Part shown: piece after piece, positions 6,889 through 15,633 of the stretch | Layout of the letters: the number at the start of each line of letters is the position of its first letter | Position numbering within the stretch: position 1 is the first letter of the stretch | Source: Veillonella rogosae JCM 15642 | GTDB lineage: Bacteria; Bacillota; Negativicutes; Veillonellales; Veillonellaceae | DNA length: 64,000 nucleotides | Assembly: GCF_002959775.1 (NCBI RefSeq) | Contig: NZ_PPCX01000002.1 | Coordinates: 1 to 64,000, forward strand | Reading direction: 5' to 3' | Translations under genes and position numbers: made by a program | The notes under the pieces: model-generated | Databases searched by the model: none | Seen by the model: only the letters and a program-made list of their open reading frames with translations | Told to the model about the DNA's origin: nothing

Positions 6889-6906
6889 ATTAATACTAGG
6901 TCATAA
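6889..6906 (+). promoter_or_regulatory. FapR-type operator (fapO)
   Basis: Read on the minus strand this is TTATGACCTAGTATTAAT, matching about 15 of 18 positions of the Bacillus FapR operator as I recall it (TTAGTACCTAGTCTTAAT). It lies just after the predicted transcription start and before fapR, the usual place for autorepression that is relieved by malonyl-CoA/malonyl-ACP. Confidence 0.7.
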
Positions 6907-6917
6907 AAGGTGGTCCC

Positions 6918-7478
6918 ATGAGTCGGTTAAAGAAGCAAGAGCGCCAAAAGCAGTTACAAGAAAAACTGAATATTACGCCATTTCTTACTGATGAAGAATT
7001 GGCAACGCACTTTGGTGTAAGTGTGCCAACAATTCGTCTCGATCGACTAGAGTTGGGGATTCCTGAATTGCGTGAACGCATTCGCGTCATGGCTACAGGT
7101 CAATCACATGAAGCGGTAGAACATATACCGTATGAAGTGGTTGGGGAGCTAATCGATGTCACCGAAGGGCAACAAGCATTATCTATGCTACGCACTACGG
7201 CTGATATGGAAGATCGTTTCGGACATGTAGAGCCGCAGTATTTATATGCTCAAGCAAATTCCCTCGCAAAAGTAGTCATGGGGACTACTGTTTGTTCTGC
7301 GGAAGTTGGAAATATAAAATACAAGAACCCAGTAGGAGCTGGTACAAATTTGGTGGCAAAAGCAGAAATTGTTCGCCGCCGAGGTAATAAGTTCTTTATT
7401 TGGGTCATCATAAGAGATAAAATAAAAGAAGTATTTCGCGCAAAATTTATTATGGAATCCGTAGAGAATAGGGTGTAA
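6918..7478 (+). CDS. fapR: Fatty acid and phospholipid biosynthesis regulator FapR
   Basis: 186-residue repressor. An N-terminal DeoR-like helix-turn-helix (about residues 24-50, LTDEELATHFGVSVPTIRLD) is joined to a C-terminal hot-dog domain (about 75-180) that binds malonyl-CoA or malonyl-ACP. It heads the operon it would control, and a matching operator lies immediately upstream. AGGTGG precedes the ATG. The stop is 3 bp from plsX, so the two are cotranscribed. The arrangement mirrors the FapR regulon of Bacillus and Staphylococcus. Confidence 0.93.
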   Translation: MSRLKKQERQKQLQEKLNITPFLTDEELATHFGVSVPTIRLDRLELGIPELRERIRVMATGQSHEAVEHIPYEVVGELIDVTEGQQALSMLRTTADMEDRFGHVEPQYLYAQANSLAKVVMGTTVCSAEVGNIKYKNPVGAGTNLVAKAEIVRRRGNKFFIWVIIRDKIKEVFRAKFIMESVENRV

Positions 7479-7481
7479 ATT

Positions 7482-8510
7482 ATGAAAATTGCAATAGACG
7501 CCATGGGTGGCGACTTTGCTCCATTGGAGCCTGTACTAGGGTCCATTGAAGCCGTACGAGCAAATGAACACATTGAAGTGGTGCTCGTCGGCGATGAGCA
7601 GCAAATTTTTAACATATTAGAAGCTAGGAATGAAGCTAAGAATCCACGTATTTCTGTACATCATGCCAGTGAAGTAATCGGTATGGATGAACATCCAGGT
7701 CAAGCATTGCGCAAGAAAAAAGATGCATCTATTGTAGTGGCTACAGCGCTAGTTCGCGATAATCATTGTGATGCCGTAATTGCTCCTGGTAGCACCGGTG
7801 CTGCTGTTGCAGCTGCCCTGTTTGGTCTTGGTCGCATTAAGGGTGTAGATCGTCCTGTTATTGCAACACCAATGCCTACAGTAAGTGGTATTACTGTTAT
7901 GCTAGATTCAGGTGCAAATTCAAACTGTAAACCTAAACATCTTGTACAAGGTGCATTGATGGGTTCTGAATATGCTAAGCTTTTAATAGGTAAAGAGAAT
8001 CCTACTGTAGGATTACTAAACATCGGCGAAGAAGCCACAAAAGGGAACGATGTCGTTCTAGCCACGTATCCAATCTTGGAACGTATGAAGATTATCAACT
8101 TTATAGGCAATATTGAAGGTCGTGATATTCCAAAAGGGACTGTTGATGTTGTTGTATGTGATGGCTTTGTAGGTAATGTAGTATTGAAATTTGCGGAAGG
8201 CTTGGTAACAGGCCTAACACAATTAGTAAAGGATAGCATTATGGCGGGCAGTATTTTTGCCAAGATTGGTGCTATGTTAGTAAAGCCAGCTTTGAAAAAA
8301 ATGGCAAAACGCTTAGATCACACTGAAAATGGTGGTGCTCCACTCTTAGGTGTTAATGGTTTATTTATGATTTCTCATGGTAGTTCTAAGGCCAAAGAGA
8401 TTAAGAGTGCTATCGAAATTGCTGATGATCTAGTAGAGCGTAAAATTATTCAACACATTCGTGATACGATGGAAATTGAAGGAGCCTTAAAGTATGACTA
8501 TGATGAATAA
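7482..8510 (+). CDS. plsX: Phosphate acyltransferase PlsX
   Basis: Converts acyl-ACP to acyl-phosphate, the acyl donor for PlsY in phospholipid synthesis; peripheral membrane enzyme. 342 residues, family length, starting MKIAIDAMGGDFAP, the diagnostic N terminus. Further signatures are GSTGAAVAAALF near residue 104 and TENGGAPLLGVNG near 285. It overlaps fabH by 17 bp, so translation is probably coupled. Confidence 0.96.
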   Translation: MKIAIDAMGGDFAPLEPVLGSIEAVRANEHIEVVLVGDEQQIFNILEARNEAKNPRISVHHASEVIGMDEHPGQALRKKKDASIVVATALVRDNHCDAVIAPGSTGAAVAAALFGLGRIKGVDRPVIATPMPTVSGITVMLDSGANSNCKPKHLVQGALMGSEYAKLLIGKENPTVGLLNIGEEATKGNDVVLATYPILERMKIINFIGNIEGRDIPKGTVDVVVCDGFVGNVVLKFAEGLVTGLTQLVKDSIMAGSIFAKIGAMLVKPALKKMAKRLDHTENGGAPLLGVNGLFMISHGSSKAKEIKSAIEIADDLVERKIIQHIRDTMEIEGALKYDYDE

Positions 8511-9489
8511 ACCTGTAGGGATCATTGGTACTGGGAGCTTCCTTCCTGACAATGTAGTAACAAACTTTGATCTTGAAAAAATGGTTGATACCAACGACCA
8601 ATGGATTAGAGAACGTACTGGTATTGAAGAACGACGCATTGCACCGGAAGGTATGAACACATCCTATATGGCAACAGAGGCAGCCAAGAAAGCATTGCAA
8701 ATGGCTAAGGTCAATGCAGAAGACATCGATATGATTATCTTTGCTACCTTAACACCAGATATGATTATTCCTTCTGCAGCTTGTATTTTACAAGCGAACT
8801 TAGGAGCTAAAAACGCTGCAGCTTACGATTTACAAGCGGCCTGTTCTGGCTTTGTATATGGCTTGATTACTGCAGCTAGTTATATTAGTTCTGGCATTTA
8901 TAAGAAGGTACTCGTTGTAGGGGCAGAAATTCTTTCCCGTCGAGTAAACTGGAATGATCGTGGCACATGTATCCTCTTCGGTGATGGTGCAGGTGCTGCA
9001 GTAGTATCTGAAGTACCTGAAGGTTACGGTATTAAAGGTATTGATATGGGCGCCGACGGCACTGGTGGACCAGCACTTTGTATTCCAGCAGGTGGTACTG
9101 CTGTGGTTGCTAATGATCAACGGGTAGAAGAAGGCTTGACATTCATTCACATGGATGGCCCTGAAGTATATAAATTTGCTGTTAAAACGATGGGGCGTAC
9201 TGTTTTAAAATCTTTAGAACGTGCTGGTATGGAGCTCAATGAATTAGATTACTTCATCCCTCATCAAGCAAATATTCGGATTATTGATTCGGCAGCGAAA
9301 CGATTACATCTGCCGATGGAAAAAGTTTTTGTCAATTTACATAAGTATGGTAATACATCTGCCGCGTCTGTAGCGATTGCTCTTGATGAAGCAAATCGTG
9401 AAGGACATTTCAAACGTGGAGATAATATTGCGTTTGCAGGATTTGGTGCGGGTCTAACATGGGCAAGCCTAGTCTTGAAATGGTATTAA
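8494..9489 (+). CDS. fabH: 3-oxoacyl-ACP synthase III (FabH)
   Basis: Starts fatty-acid chains by condensing acetyl-CoA (or a branched primer) with malonyl-ACP. 331 residues. Catalytic Cys about 117 in LQAACSGFVYGL, His in IPHQANIRI and Asn in YGNTSAAS form the Cys-His-Asn triad. AAGGAG at 8479-8484 within plsX is 9 bases before this ATG; in-frame ATGs at 8500 and 8503 are alternatives. Confidence 0.95.
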   Translation: MTMMNKPVGIIGTGSFLPDNVVTNFDLEKMVDTNDQWIRERTGIEERRIAPEGMNTSYMATEAAKKALQMAKVNAEDIDMIIFATLTPDMIIPSAACILQANLGAKNAAAYDLQAACSGFVYGLITAASYISSGIYKKVLVVGAEILSRRVNWNDRGTCILFGDGAGAAVVSEVPEGYGIKGIDMGADGTGGPALCIPAGGTAVVANDQRVEEGLTFIHMDGPEVYKFAVKTMGRTVLKSLERAGMELNELDYFIPHQANIRIIDSAAKRLHLPMEKVFVNLHKYGNTSAASVAIALDEANREGHFKRGDNIAFAGFGAGLTWASLVLKWY

Positions 9490-9504
9490 GGAGGACACAT
9501 CAAG

Positions 9505-10449
9505 ATGATTAAGACTGACATTTGTGATTTATTGCGGATTGAGTATCCAATCTTACAAGGTGGTATGGCTTGGCTCGGTACTGCAGAATTAGCGGCAGCC
9601 GTATCTGAAGCAGGTGGCCTTGGCCTCATTGGTGCTGGTCACATGCCTCCTGATATTTTCCGTAACGAAATCCATAAATTAAAAGAGCGTACTAATAAGC
9701 CTTTCGGTTGTAACATTATGCTCATGTCTCCATTCGTAAAAGAAGTTATGGAAGTAGTTGTGGAAGAACGCGTTCCTGTTATCACCACAGGTGCAGGTAA
9801 CCCTGGCGTATATATTCCAGCTTTGAAAGAAATTGGCACTAAAGTTATTCCTGTTGTAGCATCCGTATTATTAGCAAAACGCTTATTGCGTGGTGGTATC
9901 GATGCGATTATTGCAGAAGGTACAGAGTCTGGTGGTCACGTAGGTGACATTACAACTATGGCATTAATCCCACAAGTAGTTGATGCTGTAGATGTACCAG
10001 TAATTGCTGCTGGTGGTATTGCTGATGGTCGTGGTATGGCTGCGGCATTTGCATTAGGTGCTAAAGCAGTACAAATGGGTACACGCTTCGTATTATCTGA
10101 AGAGTGTATCGCTCATGAAAATTATAAAAATGCTGTATTGAAAGCAAAAGATCGTGCTACAGTTATGACTGGTTTAACAACAGGTCACCCTGTTCGTATT
10201 ATCGATAATTCTTTAGCTCATAAATACAAAAACCTTGAATTCAGTGGTGGTTCTAAAGAAGAACTAGAAGCATTAGGTGCAGGTACACTTCGTAAAGCTG
10301 CTATTGATGGAGATGTAAAAGAAGGTTCTGTAATGATCGGTCAAATTTCTGGTATGTTAACAGATATTAAACCATGTGCAACTATCATTAAAGATATTAT
10401 GACTGAAACTGAAACTGTAATTAAGAATCTTCAAGGTCTGAATAAATAA
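9505..10449 (+). CDS. fabK: Enoyl-ACP reductase II (FabK)
   Basis: FMN-dependent NAD(P)H enoyl-ACP reductase for the last step of the elongation cycle. 314-residue TIM barrel with IEYPILQGGMAWLG at the N terminus, GTESGGHVG carrying the active-site His (about residue 140), AAGGIADGRGMAAA and AVQMGTRFVLSEEC. Its place between fabH and fabD marks it as the true operon FabK. No FabI is seen. AAGGAGG precedes the ATG. Confidence 0.93.
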   Translation: MIKTDICDLLRIEYPILQGGMAWLGTAELAAAVSEAGGLGLIGAGHMPPDIFRNEIHKLKERTNKPFGCNIMLMSPFVKEVMEVVVEERVPVITTGAGNPGVYIPALKEIGTKVIPVVASVLLAKRLLRGGIDAIIAEGTESGGHVGDITTMALIPQVVDAVDVPVIAAGGIADGRGMAAAFALGAKAVQMGTRFVLSEECIAHENYKNAVLKAKDRATVMTGLTTGHPVRIIDNSLAHKYKNLEFSGGSKEELEALGAGTLRKAAIDGDVKEGSVMIGQISGMLTDIKPCATIIKDIMTETETVIKNLQGLNK

Positions 10450-10459
10450 GGAGGCCCTC

Positions 10460-11401
10460 ATGAAAACGGCATTTGTTTTTCCTGGTCAAGGTTCCCAAAA
10501 AGTAGGCATGTTACAAGATTTGTACAATGAGTATCCTATTGTGAAGCAACGTTTTGAAGAAGCAGACGAAGCACTTGGTTATTCTATTACTAAATTATGT
10601 TTCGAAGGTCCTGATACAGAGCTCGTTAAAACAGCAAATACACAACCAGCTATTTTGACTGCATCCGTAGCTTGTTATGAAGTTCTTAAAGAGCAAGGCT
10701 TCACACCTGATATCGTAGGTGGTCATAGCCTTGGCGAATATAGTGCTCTAGTAGCAGCTGGCGTATTAAACTTTAAAGATGCTGTATATGTAGTTCATAA
10801 ACGTGGTCAATACATGCAAGAAGCAGTGCCATTGGGCAAAGGCGCTATGGCTGCAATCTTGGCATTACCTCGTGAGCAAGTTGTAGAAATTTGTGAAGAA
10901 GTAAGTGCATCTGTTGGCTCTGTACAAGCAGTTAACTTTAACTGCCCAGGTCAAATCGTTATTGCCGGTGAAACTGCAGCGGTGGAAGCAGCTGCTGAAA
11001 AAATGAAAGAAGCAGGTGCAAAACGTGCAGTTATGCTTCCTGTAAGTGCTCCATTCCACAGCCGTTTGATGGAACCAGCGGCCCTTCGTTTAAAAGAAGA
11101 GTTGGATAAAATCCAAGTAAACGATGCTCAAATTCCTGTAGTAGCAAACGTAACAGGTAAAATCTTAACTAATGCAAATGACATTAAAGAATCCTTAGTT
11201 ACTCAAGCAGCTAACCCTGTATTATGGGAAGACTGCGTAGCTGAAATGGTAAACTTTGGTGTAACTAGCTTCGTTGAAGTAGGCCCTGGCAAAGTGCTTA
11301 CAGGATTTACTAAGAAGATCAACAAAGATATGGAATTAGCCAATGTTGAAGACATTGCATCCTTAGAGAAAACGCTTGAATTTTTGAAAGGGGTTCGATA
11401 A
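10460..11401 (+). CDS. fabD: Malonyl-CoA:ACP transacylase
   Basis: Transfers malonyl from CoA to ACP, supplying FabH and FabF. 313 residues with FPGQGSQKVGML at the N terminus, the nucleophile Ser in GHSLGEYSALVAAG (about residue 89) and the active-site His in APFHSRLM (about 199). The stop is one base before the fabG start, so translational coupling is likely. Confidence 0.96.
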   Translation: MKTAFVFPGQGSQKVGMLQDLYNEYPIVKQRFEEADEALGYSITKLCFEGPDTELVKTANTQPAILTASVACYEVLKEQGFTPDIVGGHSLGEYSALVAAGVLNFKDAVYVVHKRGQYMQEAVPLGKGAMAAILALPREQVVEICEEVSASVGSVQAVNFNCPGQIVIAGETAAVEAAAEKMKEAGAKRAVMLPVSAPFHSRLMEPAALRLKEELDKIQVNDAQIPVVANVTGKILTNANDIKESLVTQAANPVLWEDCVAEMVNFGVTSFVEVGPGKVLTGFTKKINKDMELANVEDIASLEKTLEFLKGVR

Positions 11402-11402
11402 A

Positions 11403-12146
11403 ATGCATTTAGAGGGTAAAGTAGCCATTGTAACTGGCGCATCCCGTGGCATTGGTCGCGCTGTAGCTATTCATTTAGCACAATCTGGTGCTGATGTTGT
11501 AGTTAACTATAGCGGTAGCGAAGGTGCAGCTCAAGAAACTGTAGAAGCTGTACAAGCGTTAGGCCGTAAAGCCATTAAAATTAAAGCCAATGTAGCTAAT
11601 GCTGATGAAGTTGCTGCTATGGTTGAAGAAGCTCATAAAGAGTTTGGTCACATTGACATTCTCGTAAATAATGCGGGTATTACGCGTGATGGTTTGTTAA
11701 TGCGTATGAAAGATGAAGATTTTGATGCTGTTATCGATATCAACCTTAAAGGTGTATACTTGGTAACTAAAGCAGTATCTAAAATCATGATGAAACAACG
11801 TTCTGGTCATATTATCAACATGACATCTGTTGTAGGTGTTATGGGTAATGCTGGTCAAACTAACTACGCTGCTTCTAAAGCTGGCGTAATTGGTTTCACT
11901 AAATCTTGTGCTAAAGAATTGGCTAGCCGTGGCATTACAGTTAATGCTATTGCACCAGGCTTTATCAATACAGATATGACTGATGTATTACCAGAAAAAG
12001 TTAAAGAAGCTATGGTTACTGAAATTCCATTGGGCCGCATGGCTGATGCTGAAGAAGTGGCAACTGTAGTAACATTCCTTGCTAGTGATTTTGCTAATTA
12101 TATTACTGGCCAAGTCATCAATGTAGATGGCGGCATGGTAATGTAG
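11403..12146 (+). CDS. fabG: 3-oxoacyl-ACP reductase (FabG)
   Basis: NADPH-dependent ketoreductase of the short-chain dehydrogenase family, 247 residues. TGASRGIGRA binds the cofactor (residues about 11-20), NNAGITRDG is at about 88, and the catalytic Ser-Tyr-Lys set is in the MTSVVG and YAASKAG segments (Tyr about 154). Second reduction-cycle enzyme of this operon. No dehydratase gene (fabZ) is in the cluster and must lie elsewhere. Confidence 0.96.
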   Translation: MHLEGKVAIVTGASRGIGRAVAIHLAQSGADVVVNYSGSEGAAQETVEAVQALGRKAIKIKANVANADEVAAMVEEAHKEFGHIDILVNNAGITRDGLLMRMKDEDFDAVIDINLKGVYLVTKAVSKIMMKQRSGHIINMTSVVGVMGNAGQTNYAASKAGVIGFTKSCAKELASRGITVNAIAPGFINTDMTDVLPEKVKEAMVTEIPLGRMADAEEVATVVTFLASDFANYITGQVINVDGGMVM

Positions 12147-12197
12147 TTGTAAAATTAGACTATATATAAATACACTTTGAAAGGAGGTGAACCACCA

Positions 12198-12428
12198 ATG
12201 AACACTTTCGATAAAGTAAAAGCAATCGTTGTGGAACAATTAGGCGTTGATGAAGCTGAAGTTACCATTGATTCTACATTCATCGACGACTTAGGCGCTG
12301 ACTCCTTAGATATCGTTGAATTAATCATGGCATTCGAAGAAGAATTCAATGTTGAAATCCCTGACGACGTTGCAGAAAAAATTAAAACCGTTAAGGATAC
12401 AGTAGAATATATTGATTCTGCTAAATAA
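12198..12428 (+). CDS. acpP: Acyl carrier protein
   Basis: 76-residue acidic carrier that holds growing acyl chains on a 4'-phosphopantetheine attached to Ser36 in the motif [12 protein letters not shown]. The open frame reaches back to 12177, but AAGGAGGTGA at 12181-12190 sets the start at the ATG 12198 and would be translated in the longer form. A strong GC hairpin with a T-run follows, which may give acpP extra mRNA relative to downstream genes. Confidence 0.97.
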   Translation: MNTFDKVKAIVVEQLGVDEAEVTIDSTFIDDLGADSLDIVELIMAFEEEFNVEIPDDVAEKIKTVKDTVEYIDSAK

Positions 12429-12449
12429 GCTGTAAAGCTGACAATTCAG

Positions 12450-12489
12450 CCGAACGGGAGGCCGAGTGGCCTCCCCACCGGTTTTATTT
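12450..12489 (+). terminator. GC-rich terminator-like hairpin after acpP
   Basis: Perfect GGGAGGCC/GGCCTCCC stem (12456-12475) with loop GAGT and an outer CCG/CGG closure, then TTTTATTT. It sits inside the fab operon, so partial termination or mRNA 3'-end stabilisation upstream is likely. Confidence 0.7.
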
Positions 12490-12505
12490 ACAGGAGGATT
12501 TGATA

Positions 12506-13462
12506 GTGAAGCTCCCTGAACTTCGCATTGGGAATCTAGTGGCCAAAGTACCTATCATTCAAGGTGGTATGGCGATTAGATTGTCTACAGCTCGCTTGGC
12601 AGCAGCCGTTGCAAATGAAGGTGGTATCGGCCTTATTGCGGCATCCGGTTTGCCTTTTGATGAATTACGATACGAAATACAATTAGCTAGAAAATTATCA
12701 CCTACGGGTATTATTGGTATAAATGCGATGGTTGCAGCAACTCAATTTGCTGGTCTAGTAAAAACTGCCATCGAAGAGGGCATTGATCTTGTAGTAGCAG
12801 GTGCTGGTTTTTCAAGAGATATGTTCGCTATGGGCAAAGAGTCTGGTACTCCAATTGTACCAATCGTTTCGTCCGCAAAATTAGCTCGCATTTCTGAAGG
12901 TTTAGGTGCGGCAGCAGTAATCGTAGAAGGCTGTGAAGCTGGTGGTCACTTGGGTACGGATCGTTCCGCTCGAGACATCGTTCCAGAAGTTGTAGCAGCT
13001 GTTAAAAACATTCCAGTAATTGGTGCTGGTGGTGTTCTCGATGGCCGTGATATCGTAGAAATGTTGAAATTAGGTGCTAGTGGTGTTCAAATGGGTAGCC
13101 GTTTTGCGGCTTCTGACGAATGTAATGCATCTGATGAATTGAAAAAAATGTATGTACGGGCTACAAACCCTGAGGACATTGTATTAATTCAAAGTCCTGT
13201 AGGTTTGCCTGGTCAAGCAATTAAAAACAAATTTGCTGAATCTGTATTAGACGGTACTGTAGCACCTCCAACGGTGTGTGATAACTGTTTAAAACATTGT
13301 TCCCATAAATTCTGTATCATCCGCGCTCTTTCTCGTGCACAACAAGGTGATGTGGAAACTGGTTTGGTGTTCTCTGGCAATAATATGAGAAAAGTCGATA
13401 AAATTATGCCAGTTAAAGATATCTTTGCTCAATTAAAACAGCAAGTAGCAGAGATAGATTAA
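12506..13462 (+). CDS. FabK/NPD-family flavoprotein with Cys-rich C-terminal segment
   Basis: 318-residue FMN TIM barrel related to FabK and nitronate monooxygenases: VPIIQGGMAIRLS at the N terminus, GCEAGGHLGTD with the conserved His, GAGGVLDGRDI and GVQMGSRFA. Unlike the two other family members in this window, its C terminus carries four cysteines in CDNCLKHCSHKFC (about residues 255-267), suggesting a metal site. AGGAGG at 12492-12497 favours the GTG at 12506 over the TTG at 12500. Its position between acpP and fabF suggests a lipid-related redox role; substrate unknown. Confidence 0.75.
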   Translation: MKLPELRIGNLVAKVPIIQGGMAIRLSTARLAAAVANEGGIGLIAASGLPFDELRYEIQLARKLSPTGIIGINAMVAATQFAGLVKTAIEEGIDLVVAGAGFSRDMFAMGKESGTPIVPIVSSAKLARISEGLGAAAVIVEGCEAGGHLGTDRSARDIVPEVVAAVKNIPVIGAGGVLDGRDIVEMLKLGASGVQMGSRFAASDECNASDELKKMYVRATNPEDIVLIQSPVGLPGQAIKNKFAESVLDGTVAPPTVCDNCLKHCSHKFCIIRALSRAQQGDVETGLVFSGNNMRKVDKIMPVKDIFAQLKQQVAEID

Positions 13463-13498
13463 TTTAAAAGGGCTGTATAGCTATAAGAGGTGGAATAA

Positions 13499-14743
13499 TT
13501 GGAAAAACGTGTAGTAATTACTGGCTTAGGGGCAGTGACTCCTGTAGGTATCGGTAAAGAGAACTTCTACAATGCGTTATTGGCAGGTCAATCTGGTATT
13601 GGGCCGATTACACGCTTTGACGCATCTGAGTATGCAACACGCATTGCAGGCGAAGTAAAAGATTTTGATATTACAAACTATGGCGTAGACAAAAAAGAAG
13701 CTCGTCGTATGGACCGTTCTGTAGAATTGGCTATCGGTGCTGCTGTTCTTGCTTGTGAAGATGCTGATCTTGACTTGGACAAAGCAGATTTAGACCGTTG
13801 TGGTACTGTAGTTGGTACTGGTATCGGCGGTATTGACTCTATCCATGAAGTATATGAAACATTATTCGAAAAAGGTCCTGGCCGTGTAAGTCCATTTGCA
13901 GTACCTATGATGATTGCAAACATGACATCTGCACGCGTATCCATTCGCCTTGGTCTTAAAGGCCCTGTTATTACAGACGTAACAGCTTGTACTTCTGGTA
14001 CAAATGCTATTGGCGATGCATTCCGTATCATTCAACGTGGTGATGCTGATGTAATGTTCGCTGGTGGTACTGAAGCTGCTGTATCCCCAGCTGCTGTAGC
14101 TGGTTTCGCGGCTATGAAAGCTATGTCTACACGCAATGATGAACCAACAAAAGCATCCCGTCCTTTTGACCGTGATCGCGATGGTTTCGTAATGGGTGAA
14201 GGCTCAGGTATCGTAGTTCTTGAAGAATTAGAACATGCGAAAGCTCGTGGTGCTCATATTTACGCTGAAGTAGTAGGTTATGGTACTAATGGTGATGCTT
14301 ACCACATCACTGCACCAGCTCCGGGTGGTGTTCAAGCTCGTAAATGTATGGAATTAGCAATTAAAGATGCAGGTATCGATCCTAAAGACGTTAACTACAT
14401 CAATGCTCATGGTACATCTACTGGCCTTAATGACCAAAATGAAACATTAGCTATTAAAGAATTGTTCGGCGATCATGCTAAAAACATCGCTGTTAACTCT
14501 ACAAAATCCATGACAGGTCACTTGTTAGGTGCTGCTGGTGCTATCGAAACTATCGTTATGGCGATGGCTATCGAAACTGGTAAAGTTCACCCTACAATTA
14601 ACTGTGACAATCCTGATGAAGGTTTGGATCTAGACTATGTTCGTGAAGGTGCACGTGACCTAGAAGTTAAATGTGCACTTTCCAACTCTTTCGGTTTTGG
14701 TGGTCATAACGGTACACTTTGCATTCGCCGTTATGAAGCTTAA
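13499..14743 (+). CDS. fabF: 3-oxoacyl-ACP synthase II (FabF)
   Basis: Elongating condensing enzyme, 414 residues. The Cys-His-His triad is visible: VTACTSGTNAIGDA (Cys about 164), NAHGTSTGLND (His about 304) and STKSMTGHLLGAAG (His about 340). The start is a TTG preceded by AGAGGTGG at 13487-13493; no ATG fits the N terminus KRVVITGLGAVTPVG. The stop TAA overlaps the rnc ATG (TAATG). Confidence 0.95.
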   Translation: MEKRVVITGLGAVTPVGIGKENFYNALLAGQSGIGPITRFDASEYATRIAGEVKDFDITNYGVDKKEARRMDRSVELAIGAAVLACEDADLDLDKADLDRCGTVVGTGIGGIDSIHEVYETLFEKGPGRVSPFAVPMMIANMTSARVSIRLGLKGPVITDVTACTSGTNAIGDAFRIIQRGDADVMFAGGTEAAVSPAAVAGFAAMKAMSTRNDEPTKASRPFDRDRDGFVMGEGSGIVVLEELEHAKARGAHIYAEVVGYGTNGDAYHITAPAPGGVQARKCMELAIKDAGIDPKDVNYINAHGTSTGLNDQNETLAIKELFGDHAKNIAVNSTKSMTGHLLGAAGAIETIVMAMAIETGKVHPTINCDNPDEGLDLDYVREGARDLEVKCALSNSFGFGGHNGTLCIRRYEA

Positions 14744-15483
14744 TGGTTGCTATCGAAGCGCATAAGAGTAAGATGACACAAGCTCGTGAAGAATCCCTTC
14801 ATGAGCTTGTTGCTCGTTTAGACATACCTGTGTCAGATATATCCATTATAGATTGTGCTTTTACACATACATCTTATGCGAACGAACATAAATCAAAGCA
14901 TATTAATCACAATCAACGATTAGAGTTTTTAGGCGATGCTGTACTAGATCTCATTATTGGTGAGTACTTATTTAAAAATTATCCAGATATGGCTGAAGGT
15001 AATTTGACGAAGATTAAGGCTGCTACAGTATGTGAGGACTCTCTAGCATCTGTGAGTCGTTCTTTACAATTGGGACAATATTTATTGCTCGGTCATGGTG
15101 AGCGTGCTTCCGGTGGTAATGATCGTAACTCTATACTAGCTGATACCTTTGAGTCCCTCATTGGTGCTATTTATATTTCTACAGATTACCAAACGGCAAT
15201 GACCTTCGTTTTAAAACATCTAACGATTTATATCAAGCAAGCCTTAGAAGGTAAGCGGGGCAAAGATTATAAGACATTATTACAAGAATATGTGCAACGA
15301 GATGGCGATAAACATATCGTCTATCGTTTGCTCAGTGAAAGTGGTCCCGACCATGCTAAGACCTTCCATATAGTGGTCGAAATCAATGGTGTTACTTACG
15401 AGGCAGGTTCTGGTAAAAGTAAAAAAATTGCAGAACAACATGCGGCTCAATTGACTTTAGAAAAGTTGATGGCTGACAAATAG
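14743..15483 (+). CDS. rnc: Ribonuclease III
   Basis: Double-strand-specific RNase that matures rRNA and regulatory RNAs. 246 residues: signature HNQRLEFLGDAVLDLI (about residues 66-81) with the metal-binding acidic side chains, ADTFESLIGAIY for the second acidic cluster, and a C-terminal dsRNA-binding domain (about 170-245). It is translationally coupled to fabF; the fab-rnc link and the following smc-ftsY are common in Firmicutes. Confidence 0.96.
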   Translation: MVAIEAHKSKMTQAREESLHELVARLDIPVSDISIIDCAFTHTSYANEHKSKHINHNQRLEFLGDAVLDLIIGEYLFKNYPDMAEGNLTKIKAATVCEDSLASVSRSLQLGQYLLLGHGERASGGNDRNSILADTFESLIGAIYISTDYQTAMTFVLKHLTIYIKQALEGKRGKDYKTLLQEYVQRDGDKHIVYRLLSESGPDHAKTFHIVVEINGVTYEAGSGKSKKIAEQHAAQLTLEKLMADK

Positions 15484-15507
15484 AAAAGCGCCTAATGGCG
15501 CTTTTTT
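15484..15507 (+). terminator. Intrinsic terminator of the fab-rnc operon
   Basis: AAAAGCGCC, loop TAAT, GGCGCTTTTTT. Directly follows the rnc stop. Confidence 0.88.
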
Positions 15508-15518
15508 CTGTATAATAG

Positions 15519-15622
15519 TATATGAGCAATAATCTATATAACAATATGTAAGTAATATTCTATATAGTAATATATGAGTAGTGCTCTATATATTAGTATA
15601 TGAATAATATTTTTATAAGAAT
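15519..15622 (+). repeat. Four tandem imperfect 26-bp repeats
   Basis: Units 15519-15544, 15545-15570, 15571-15596 and 15597-15622 share the pattern TATATGAGTAAT-N-TCTATATAGTAA with several substitutions and no change in length. They fill the gap between the rnc terminator and the ribosome site of the radical SAM gene, so any promoter for the smc operon must lie within them. Confidence 0.8.
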
Positions 15623-15633
15623 GGGAGGTGTCT

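Noticed and set aside
15510-15633. Possible CRISPR array
   Set aside because: The 26-bp units are contiguous and diverged with no spacers and no cas genes nearby.
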